Origin: an uncultured Eubacteriales bacterium | GTDB taxonomy: Bacteria > Bacillota > Clostridia > Lachnospirales > Cellulosilyticaceae | Length of the DNA: 64,000 bases | Reading direction: 5' to 3' | Assembly (NCBI GenBank): GCA_900551325.1 | Contig: URVM01000001.1 | Coordinates: 248,001-312,000, forward strand | Shown: piece after piece, positions 55,722 through 62,849 of the stretch | How positions within the stretch are numbered: the stretch's first letter is position 1 | How the letters are laid out: each line of letters begins with the position of its first letter | Translations under genes and position numbers: made by a program | Notes under the pieces: model-generated | What the model was told of the DNA's origin: nothing | Databases searched by the model: none | Seen by the model: only the letters and a program-made list of their open reading frames with translations

Positions 55722-56528
55722 TTATTTGCGTTTTTGCCATCTCTTATTTTTTAATTTATATTCAGTGATAGGAAAATAATTCTGATTCCCACCATTTTTC
55801 ATGATACTCGCAAATGCCCTTATTACATGTTCTTCTATCTTTTCTCTTATACCCCAATACTTAGGATTAATAACTTCATACTTAAATTTATTCCATCCGG
55901 GTATTTCTCTCCTACTTTCCATACCTCTATCCCCTAGATTTGTACAACAACCAATATATATTTCTTTATTTTGTGTATCCATAAGATAATAAACTACATA
56001 ATTTACGGATTTATGCACTTCTAATTCTTCTTTGTCAATCCAATCTGACGAATAAATTATAATATCATTAGCTTTGTCATCTTTTTTATCTGTATATAAA
56101 TCTAAGATGTTCCACTCTATTACTTTCTTAAAAAACTCATCGTATTCTGTTTTATGCTTAATAAATGGGATTAATTCTATTTCACCACTGATATTTGACT
56201 TAAGCTGTAAAACTTCTTTATTACTCTCTGAACCTTTATTCTGTATAGCTAGCATAGTATGAATGAACTCCTTTTGTAACTCTTTACCTAATTTCTTTGT
56301 ATACGATAACTGATAATAAGGATTTCCTCCATTTTTTTTTGCATTGCGTGGTTTATATGCAATTCTTCCACTATATGTCTCATTATTAAAGCGTAAAACT
56401 ATTTCTTCTGCATAGCCTACATCCCATTCTATTGCATTCTCAAATAAGGATTGTATTTCATCTTGTCTTATAGTTATTTTAGTATCTTTTAATAATGATT
56501 TTTTTATCTTTACGCAGTACGAACCCAT
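55722..56528 (-). CDS. GIY-YIG-type nuclease protein
   Basis: 268 residues. The C-terminal 100 carry a GIY-YIG-like core: YVVYYLMD and IYIGCCTN strands, an Arg in GDRGMESRRE, and Glu in REKIEEHVIRAFASIMKNGGN. The N-terminal 150 residues (with YSGRIAYKPRNAKKNGGNPYYQL) are unassigned and may bind DNA. It follows the methyltransferase gene by 59 nt, which suggests a compact restriction-modification pair. The first Tyr motif is degenerate (YYL), so activity is not certain. Confidence 0.7.
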   Translation of the reverse strand: MGSYCVKIKKSLLKDTKITIRQDEIQSLFENAIEWDVGYAEEIVLRFNNETYSGRIAYKPRNAKKNGGNPYYQLSYTKKLGKELQKEFIHTMLAIQNKGSESNKEVLQLKSNISGEIELIPFIKHKTEYDEFFKKVIEWNILDLYTDKKDDKANDIIIYSSDWIDKEELEVHKSVNYVVYYLMDTQNKEIYIGCCTNLGDRGMESRREIPGWNKFKYEVINPKYWGIREKIEEHVIRAFASIMKNGGNQNYFPITEYKLKNKRWQKRK

Positions 56529-56587
56529 ACTACCTCCTAGAAATACTTTTATCTAAGTATTTCTCTTATGTAACTCTTCTATGCAAA

Positions 56588-57160
56588 TTATTCCCCTATA
56601 TTTTCTCCTGATGGCTTTTCTGACAACCATTTTATACTAGGAGCACCTACATATCCTTTCTCCCAAACAAACCATGCATATGCAATAGTTCCACCATTGC
56701 TAGGCTCTGTACTACCTTCAGCATACATACTTAATCTTGTAGAAAAAATATAAATTACTTTTAGCGGATGGGTTATAAAAAAAGTATGTCGTATTTGACT
56801 TTCCAAAAAGTTTAACCTCAATAATAAAGCCATCTTACGCTTATAAATCTTTGTAAAATGTTCTACCATTTTAGTCACAGTGGAATATGGTGGATTTGTT
56901 ATAATATTATCATGTATTATTTCTATTTTAAATGCATCTATCCCCTGTTCTCCATAAATTTCATCCCCTTCTCTAATATCCGAAGCTTTTACATTATATC
57001 CATATTGATTTAAAACTCTACAAATAGCCCCTCTTCCACTACAAGGTTCTAAAACCTCCCCCTCAAAAGCTTCTCTCTTTAACAATGCCTCCAATGCCCA
57101 TTCAGGTGTCTCATAACAATCTCCAGCACTAACTCTTCCATAATTCATTTTATCTGCCAT
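56588..57160 (-). CDS. N6-adenine DNA methyltransferase, small phage-like type
   Basis: 190 residues. SAM-binding motif I is LEPCSGRGAICRVLN (about 36-50), preceded by the YETPEWALEALL segment, and the catalytic motif is NPPY (about 89-92). There is no separate target-recognition domain, as in phage Dam-like enzymes. AGGAGG precedes the ATG. It is cotranscribed with the GIY-YIG gene. Confidence 0.82.
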   Translation of the reverse strand: MADKMNYGRVSAGDCYETPEWALEALLKREAFEGEVLEPCSGRGAICRVLNQYGYNVKASDIREGDEIYGEQGIDAFKIEIIHDNIITNPPYSTVTKMVEHFTKIYKRKMALLLRLNFLESQIRHTFFITHPLKVIYIFSTRLSMYAEGSTEPSNGGTIAYAWFVWEKGYVGAPSIKWLSEKPSGENIGE

Positions 57161-57244
57161 TTCACTCCTCCTATAAATATATACAATTTTTTTTGAACTT
57201 ATATATATTTATATTGTTAGTTAGTTAATTTGATTCTTTTAAAC

Positions 57245-57540
57245 TAAAATAACCCACGAATTCCAACTAAATTGTTAGAAATTCGTGGGTTATAACCATG
57301 GAGGTGAGTGGTGACAAGAACAACTCACGAACTCACTGTTATCATTACACCCCTTAACTGTCTTGTAGACATACCTAACAAAATTTAGGGATGTCCCATA
57401 CTAGAGTCCGTAGCCTCTAGTTACTACTTGTGCAATCCAAGTTGTTTAAATTATGTCTGAGTTTTTTAGGAACTCACCCCATGGTGAATATATAGCCTCC
57501 CCTTGCTAGTATCACCTTGCTATCAATCTAACCGTACTAT
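57245..57540 (-). ncRNA. Candidate structured RNA with terminator
   Basis: On the minus strand, ACCATGG plus GGTGAG near 57470-57484 can pair with CTCACC plus CCATGGT near 57296-57312, closing a ~190-nt domain. Inside are ACTAGAG/CTCTAGT and ACTTG/CAAGT hairpins. A strong terminator follows: AACCCACGAATTTCTAA and TTGGAATTCGTGGGTT (57249-57290). No gene fits. It lies downstream of the HAD gene and may be its 3' untranslated region or a separate RNA. Confidence 0.45.
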
Positions 57541-58056
57541 TTATACTTGCATTACTGTTAGATTTAATGATTTTAATTTATTAATTATAGCAGTATTATC
57601 TTCAAAAAAAATTAATCTATTATAATCTGCACAAAAAATATTAGCAATCCTCTCTACATCTACCAATAAATCATTTTTACTACTATATAAAATTTCTTTA
57701 AAATTATTTTGTATCTTATAGTAGTTTATTAACGCTAAAACTCTGTTTTTCTCCCCACTTGTCCATAAAATACAATTTTCACAACCATAGGAATTCAAAA
57801 AATTAATTAAGTTATTGTTTGCTATGGTATCTTGCATATGATTAATAAAATATTGTTGTTTAAACTGAACAATCTTTTCTTTGTCTGTTGAATGCAGCAC
57901 AGGAAAATACTCATAAACTACATTCCTGGTTATACGCTCACAATTTAATATGGGTTGTAAATTAAGTCGCGCCAGTGCATAGTTATATGAATCATTGTTC
58001 AATTGGTTAGTATATATTAGGGTATTATCTAAATCAAAAATATATTTATTTTCCAT
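57541..58056 (-). CDS. HAD-superfamily phosphatase
   Basis: 171 residues. Motif I is FDLDNTL at residues 6-12, motif II is the Ser/Thr in ILWTSGEKNR, and motif IV is FFEDN near residue 150. The small helical cap is typical of nucleotide or sugar phosphatases. It is the last gene of the four-gene operon, 1 nt after the DprA-like stop. It probably dephosphorylates a nucleotide-derived product of the enzymes encoded upstream; that is inference. Confidence 0.85.
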   Translation of the reverse strand: MENKYIFDLDNTLIYTNQLNNDSYNYALARLNLQPILNCERITRNVVYEYFPVLHSTDKEKIVQFKQQYFINHMQDTIANNNLINFLNSYGCENCILWTSGEKNRVLALINYYKIQNNFKEILYSSKNDLLVDVERIANIFCADYNRLIFFEDNTAIINKLKSLNLTVMQV

Positions 58057-58057
58057 A

Positions 58058-58993
58058 TTAAAATAACGTAATCTGCGTTGTGGAATGTACCTCTGAATTT
58101 TTATCCAACAACGGATTATTTATTAATTTAATTTCTTCTATAGAGCTTTTACTTAAAACTTTAATATTTATTCCAAAATCTAATAATTGTCTATTTAACC
58201 CAAATTGTTTGTCTTCAACATCCGTCTCACAATTATACATAACATATCTTGCAATAGTAAACTCTTTTGCTGATTCCATTGCATGGCGGGAACCACTATC
58301 TCCCTCATTTTTTCGGTAACTGGCTACAAGTATAATCGACTTTGCAAATAATGCTTGCAGTCTATCTCTTTCTATATAGCGCTTTATCGTTTCTTGTCTG
58401 CCTTGTGGCTCTTTATAATATTCTGTTAGCAACAACCCTCCATTCATTACAATATCTCCTGCTAATCCTCTATTGATTGCTGGAGATATTTTTTGTAACG
58501 TTGTTGGTAAAATTGCTATTGTCTTACCACCTGATTCTAAGCAGACTCTATGTGCTATAGCATCACATCCTTTAGCTAATCCACTAACAATAATTAATTT
58601 ATTATGAACAAGCTGTTCAACTACTACTCTTTCTCTATTCTCAACTTCTTCTGTTGGATCTGTATGCCCAATTACTGCAACATTAGAATTTAAATTTTCA
58701 AGTAAGCCTATATCTCCTTTATAAAACAACAAATAAGGTTTATCACTATTTTTTGCATTTGGGTTAATAGCAGGGAAATGTTTATCATAAGCACAAATAA
58801 ATCCCTCATTATCCTCAGAAAAAGAATATATTTCAGATAGCCTAGTTGTCATATTTTTAATATCTTGTCTACTGGATAGTAACTCTCTAAAAGCTTTACT
58901 GTCTTGGTGATATTTCCAGAATTGTGCATTACTCTTAATTAACCCACATTCTTTTGCTGCTAAAATCTGCATTGCAATATTTGTATACCTCAT
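58058..58993 (-). CDS. DprA/SMF-like (SLOG) protein
   Basis: 311 residues. The Rossmann-like core is recognisable: KPYLLFYKGD, NVAVIGHTDPT, IIVSGLAKGCDAIAHRVCLE, KTIAILPTT. The usual DprA RNRIIA helix is changed to YIERDRLQALFAKSIILVAS, followed by GDSGSRHAMESAKE. An N-terminal helical region (1-60) is unlike housekeeping DprA. Its ATG overlaps the stop of... the next upstream gene by one base, so it is coupled to the phosphoribosyltransferase. It likely binds single-stranded DNA or a nucleotide rather than acting in transformation. Confidence 0.82.
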   Translation of the reverse strand: MRYTNIAMQILAAKECGLIKSNAQFWKYHQDSKAFRELLSSRQDIKNMTTRLSEIYSFSEDNEGFICAYDKHFPAINPNAKNSDKPYLLFYKGDIGLLENLNSNVAVIGHTDPTEEVENRERVVVEQLVHNKLIIVSGLAKGCDAIAHRVCLESGGKTIAILPTTLQKISPAINRGLAGDIVMNGGLLLTEYYKEPQGRQETIKRYIERDRLQALFAKSIILVASYRKNEGDSGSRHAMESAKEFTIARYVMYNCETDVEDKQFGLNRQLLDFGINIKVLSKSSIEEIKLINNPLLDKNSEVHSTTQITLF

Positions 58994-59661
58994 TAGTATC
59001 CTCCTGTTTTACCTATTGCATAAAACACAACTTCATTTGCACCATTGTTTAATAATGCCTGAATACAGTCCTCATCAATATTTACATTATTTGTGTATAT
59101 GTCATCAATAAGAATAATCTTATTCCCCTTAATTATATCCTTTTGGATATAACAAGTTTCCTGTGTAATTCCTGGATAAGGCATAGCCCCATCATTTGGT
59201 ATTGGCAATCTTCCCTCTGATGATGCTTTAGCCAAATGGGTTGTGCATGTATCTGTGTGCCTAATTATAACACCTGAACCATCAATTAAACCAGGTATAC
59301 TATTTGAGACATTTCTAACTGCCTGAATAAAATACAGTTGTTTATTTGAATAGCTATTTAGCGATTTTGCTCGTGGTATACATACACAAACACACTTTGT
59401 AAAATTATGTTTATACATAATCTTAGGTAAATCTTTTTTCAAAATCTCCTCAACTTCTTTCCTAGCTGTATTTAAATTTTGTATTGGTTCCTTATTAAAT
59501 GTATTTTTTAAGATATTGATAAATGCTGGATTATCTAGATTTCCGTATCCTGTATAAGGTCGATTATAGTAACCAGTAATGTTTTGCTTTAAGAATGTAT
59601 TTCTAACGATTGGAAATGGCCTAGGTATAGTAGATATCGTAAAGTCTTCAAATAAGTTCAT
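58993..59661 (-). CDS. Phosphoribosyltransferase (ComF-like PRTase)
   Basis: 222 residues. The PRPP-binding loop is IILIDDIYTNNVNIDEDCIQ (about 178-197), the acid pair DD standing where all type I PRTases have it. CVCVCIPRAKS (about 92-102) and the central hood are less conserved. The combination with a DprA-like gene recalls the ComF/DprA competence pair, but the N-terminal zinc ribbon of ComF is missing. Substrate unknown; a nucleobase is expected. Confidence 0.82.
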   Translation of the reverse strand: MNLFEDFTISTIPRPFPIVRNTFLKQNITGYYNRPYTGYGNLDNPAFINILKNTFNKEPIQNLNTARKEVEEILKKDLPKIMYKHNFTKCVCVCIPRAKSLNSYSNKQLYFIQAVRNVSNSIPGLIDGSGVIIRHTDTCTTHLAKASSEGRLPIPNDGAMPYPGITQETCYIQKDIIKGNKIILIDDIYTNNVNIDEDCIQALLNNGANEVVFYAIGKTGGY

Positions 59662-59682
59662 AATATTTCCCCCTTGAATTTT

Positions 59683-61026
59683 TTAAAAATGTTCAGCCTC
59701 AAACAATTTTTTATACTCCCTAGCTACAAATTGATCTGTCATTCCAGAGATGTGATCACAAATCAATCTCACAAAAGCTGTATCTTTTTGCATTTTAAGA
59801 ATTTCACTTTCTAAATTTGCCTTATCTAAAATCCTACCCTTTTTTATAAAGTATCGTTTTAAAATATAATCTGGCAATTGTTGTGGATGTAAAAAATATG
59901 CTTTAAATATTTTCTTTATTAAATATTCTGCCTTTGAATCTGCTTGACTAACCTGTTGGGACATTATTACTAAGTTGCTCTTAAGACTTGATAGTTGTTT
60001 TTCATCTTCGCTAACTTCCTTTGAAAATTTAACGACATCTTGAGTATATACATCATTTTTAGAAGTAAACTTTGGATAGTCCCCTTGTGGAAATAGTTTT
60101 TCTAAATTATCAAATGTAGCATTGCATACATCCTCTATTAAAAATCCAACCAATGTTTTGATTAATACATTTCTTATTTCAACTGTTGTATTTAATTCAT
60201 TAAGATTAATAGACTTTTTTTCACATACTTTTTTAACAAGTTCGCAGTTCTGAATATCTTTTAATGTAATTATTCCTGACCTTATTCCATCCTCCAAATC
60301 ATGTGTACACTGTGCGATTTCATCTGCAATTGCTACTACTTGCCCTTCTAATGTAAAGGAAGGTAAGTCAATATTTATATCTTCCATATTTAAACATTCA
60401 TAGTTTACTTCTTCCTTCTTCTTTACTTTTTCTCCCTCTTTCATCTCCCATATCTTAATTTTACGGTCTGTATGTTTTAAAATCCCCTCTCTTACTGCTA
60501 GTGTAAGATTCATCCCTCCCCAACTATTACTACAAGTTTCTAGATTATCTACCAAATGTAACCCTTGGAAGTTATGTTTAAAACCACCTAAATTATTAAT
60601 CTTCATTTCTTCATGTGTATATGTTCTTCCTGATATTATCATATGCAGAGTTCGTTCTCCTATATGCCCAAATGGAGTGTGTCCCAAATCATGTCCTAGT
60701 GAAATTGCTTCAATAAGTTCATCATTTAAACCTAAAACCTTTCCAATGGAACGGGCTATTTGACTTACCTCAAGAGTATGTGTCAATCTATTCCTATAAT
60801 GATCTCCCATATTAGCATTAAAAATCTGTGTTTTATGCATTAAACGTCTAAATGCTCTAGAATGAATTATTCGATCCCTATCACGTTGGAAAGATTCTCG
60901 GACCTCAACACTAGATAATTGCTCCTCTTTTTGTATCCGCTTTGTTAAAAATGTCATATCATTTTTAACTCCAAATCCACTAATAACACCATTTCTTTTT
61001 TCTCTTATTTCTTCTCGATTAATCAT
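59683..61026 (-). CDS. dGTPase-like HD-domain triphosphohydrolase
   Basis: 447 residues. The N-terminal motif RDRIIHSRAFRRLMHKTQIF, the metal ligands in HTLEVSQIARSIGK and the HD pair in ISLGHDLGHTPFGHIGE identify the Dgt family, which hydrolyses dNTPs to nucleoside and triphosphate. A later VVAIADEIAQCTHDLEDGI supplies the remaining Asp. Such enzymes can starve phages of dNTPs. It is first in the operon, 21 nt before the PRTase gene; GAGGGGAG precedes the ATG. An intrinsic-terminator-like hairpin lies just upstream. Confidence 0.9.
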   Translation of the reverse strand: MINREEIREKRNGVISGFGVKNDMTFLTKRIQKEEQLSSVEVRESFQRDRDRIIHSRAFRRLMHKTQIFNANMGDHYRNRLTHTLEVSQIARSIGKVLGLNDELIEAISLGHDLGHTPFGHIGERTLHMIISGRTYTHEEMKINNLGGFKHNFQGLHLVDNLETCSNSWGGMNLTLAVREGILKHTDRKIKIWEMKEGEKVKKKEEVNYECLNMEDINIDLPSFTLEGQVVAIADEIAQCTHDLEDGIRSGIITLKDIQNCELVKKVCEKKSINLNELNTTVEIRNVLIKTLVGFLIEDVCNATFDNLEKLFPQGDYPKFTSKNDVYTQDVVKFSKEVSEDEKQLSSLKSNLVIMSQQVSQADSKAEYLIKKIFKAYFLHPQQLPDYILKRYFIKKGRILDKANLESEILKMQKDTAFVRLICDHISGMTDQFVAREYKKLFEAEHF

Positions 61027-61042
61027 TTTCTCCCCTCTTTCA

Positions 61043-61089
61043 CTAAAAAATCCTCATACAACACACACTCACTCTGTTGTACAAGGATT
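61043..61089 (-). terminator. Terminator-like hairpin in the dgt leader
   Basis: On the minus strand AATCCTTGTACAACA (61089-61075) pairs with TGTTGTATGAGGATT (61063-61049), 13 of 15 positions, around an 11-nt loop and is followed by TTTTAG. It ends about 17 nt before the dgt start codon, leaving no room for a promoter between, so it may act as an attenuator or as a second tmRNA terminator. Confidence 0.65.
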
Positions 61090-61141
61090 AGTCAATTTAT
61101 TTCTAGTTTTCCAATTTAAGTAATTTTCCGTAGATACTCCA

Positions 61142-61182
61142 AAACCCCCGAACCTAGATTTCTCTAAGTTCGAGGGTTTAGT
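61142..61182 (-). terminator. Terminator of tmRNA
   Basis: AAACCCTCGAACTTAGA and TCTAGGTTCGGGGGTTT form a long stem on the minus strand ending in TTTGG, 4 nt after the tmRNA 3' end. Confidence 0.8.
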
Positions 61183-61185
61183 TCA

Positions 61186-61531
61186 TGGAGGTGAGGGGAA
61201 TCGAACCCCTGTCCGAAAGCCCGTATATTGTGGTCTCTACCATCATAGTCTTTGTTTTGACATTCCCTCTATGAACCGCCCAAAGACAGGCTGTTCACTT
61301 CAGTAGCTTCATAAGTACGGCTAGGGGGCAAAGCTTAGCCCTAGACGTGGCCCGCTGAGTCGGAGTCTCGTTCTAGGCTGCGGGAGACCTAGAGGAGACT
61401 AGCAGCATTAAGCTGCTAATGCAAAATTATTATCTGCGTTTAATTTAAATGCCAGCTTTTAACGTAGACTCCGGCGTACTACGGATGGCTGCCCCGACAT
61501 ACGTGACCCCCGTCGAAACCAGTGCACCCCC
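61186..61531 (-). ncRNA. ssrA: Transfer-messenger RNA
   Basis: The 5' end GGGGGTGCACTGGTTTCGACG and 3' end with the T-arm GGGGTTCGATTCCCC followed by CACCTCCA are diagnostic; the terminal CCA is not encoded. The tag frame (61437-61408) is GCA GAT AAT AAT TTT GCA TTA GCA GCT TAA, giving ADNNFALAA, a normal protease-recognised ending. It rescues stalled ribosomes together with SmpB, encoded 57 nt upstream on the same strand. The spacer holds two small palindromes around 61532-61575, and a processed cotranscript is possible. Confidence 0.96.
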
Positions 61532-61587
61532 TTATATAATATAAGGGTATTCTCTGGGGAATACACATATATGAGGTCTATCTAGTC

Positions 61588-62058
61588 TTAGATGTTCTTG
61601 ATCTTGAACTCGCGCTCGCTTTGGCGGCGTAAGTCTTTCTTAGCGATGTCATCACGTTTGTCGTGAAGTTTCTTACCGCGTGCAAGACCTATTTCTACTT
61701 TAACCAGACTTCCTTTAATGTATACTTTAAGTGGTACGATAGTCATACCTTTAGTGGAAACCTCACCGACTAGTTTATTGATTTCCCTTTTGTGAAGGAG
61801 GAGTTTACGTGTACGAAGGGGTTCTTTGTTAAAGATATTCCCTTTGTCGTAAGGATTAATATGCATATTGTAGATGAAAGCTTCTCCATCTTTAATACGT
61901 ATAAAACTTTCCTTAACTGAGCCACTGCCTTGGCGGATGGATTTAACTTCTGTTCCAACAAGTACAATGCCTGCTTCAAACGTTTCTTCAATGAAGTAAT
62001 CGTGATAGGCTTTTTTGTTTTGTGCAATAAGCTTATAGGCATTTGGATTTTTCGCCAT
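61588..62058 (-). CDS. smpB: SsrA-binding protein
   Basis: The ATG at 62058 gives 156 residues, the normal length, with AAGGAG 8 nt upstream; a longer in-frame ATG at 62088 is unlikely. SmpB signatures are LIAQNKKAYHDYFIEE near the start, GTEVKSIRQG, and the C-terminal tail ARGKKLHDKRDDIAKKD. It binds tmRNA and delivers it to stalled ribosomes. Confidence 0.96.
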   Translation of the reverse strand: MAKNPNAYKLIAQNKKAYHDYFIEETFEAGIVLVGTEVKSIRQGSGSVKESFIRIKDGEAFIYNMHINPYDKGNIFNKEPLRTRKLLLHKREINKLVGEVSTKGMTIVPLKVYIKGSLVKVEIGLARGKKLHDKRDDIAKKDLRRQSEREFKIKNI

Positions 62059-62184
62059 GACTGTTTCTCCTTCTTTTTTGTAGTGCATAAGTTATTATAT
62101 CATATCTCACTCGTTTTTCAAGTGCTGTCTATATTTTACAACTTAATTTTAAGATAAATTTTCCATATTTATAAGTATAAAGAC
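62059..62184. other. smpB upstream region
   Basis: AT-rich sequence with no gene; it presumably holds the smpB promoter. It ends at the RNA element copy B. Confidence 0.4.
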
Positions 62185-62756
62185 AAAAAAGCTGCCTAAG
62201 TACAGACTCATCCCCCCGGACTTGTCTTGTCTATACTTTATAGCAGCTTCTGTGTGTGGTAGTTTAGTCCTTTAATAATGAAGGTAGATTACCTTTTTTC
62301 TTTTTGACTTTTTATGGGGTGGCCGTCTGGGTTCTCGCCTTGGCCGTGCCTACGGTCCTGTATATACTGGTGGGGTTCCTTTCATGCCAGAGCTGTCTTA
62401 GACAGTTTCACATTAGTCAGTAGCCACGCGTAATGACAGCGTTTAGAGGTACCTTTTGATTTCCCGTCTTGCCTTCCATTTATTCTGTCTTATGAGAAAT
62501 ATGGTTTTCATTTTTCATTTATAAAGTTTTGGTGTTACATCTAATAGCTTAAGCTACCACAACTTAGCTATTAGATCTATAGAAAGAGGTTGTCCATTCT
62601 AACTGGTGGGGGGAATACCAAATGTATATACCTTCTCTTTCTTTTTGTAGTTCAAAACTTAACTAGTATTTATTTTGCCCTACACTCTATTAATACGTAC
62701 AAAACCATGATAAACCGTCACATTTTTTTCTTTTTATTTATCTTTGTTATAAATGC
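62185..62756 (-). ncRNA. Candidate large structured RNA, copy B
   Basis: Homologous to 31150-31716 in reverse orientation. The hairpin 62539-62549 with 62566-62576 has different bases from copy A yet pairs perfectly, and CTGTCT-A-AGACAG (62393-62405) replaces CTGTAT-G-ATACAG. The loop word GTTGTGGTAG (62563-62554) can pair with CTACCACA (62262-62255) before the 3' hairpin (62250-62185). Conserved unpaired blocks include TTCCCCCCACCAGT and CAAAAGGTACCTCTAAACGC. The upstream boundary near 62756 is approximate. Confidence 0.7.
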
Positions 62757-62759
62757 ATA

Positions 62760-62803
62760 ATAAAAGAGGTGTCAAATTATACAAATTGACCACCTCTTTT
62801 ATG
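62760..62803 (-). terminator. Terminator of the 62850 ATPase gene
   Basis: ATAAAAGAGGTG and CACCTCTTTTAT with an inner TCAA/TTGA pairing, 47 nt after the gene end on the minus strand. Confidence 0.75.
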
Positions 62804-62849
62804 TCAAATTCACTTATCATTTAAATCCACTTATCTACTTTCCTTTAAC

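Noticed and set aside
57245..57540. Second tmRNA-like gene
   Set aside because: The 3' end looks like the tmRNA acceptor and the terminator layout is similar, but there is no T-loop, no GGTTTCGAC 5' block and no tag frame.
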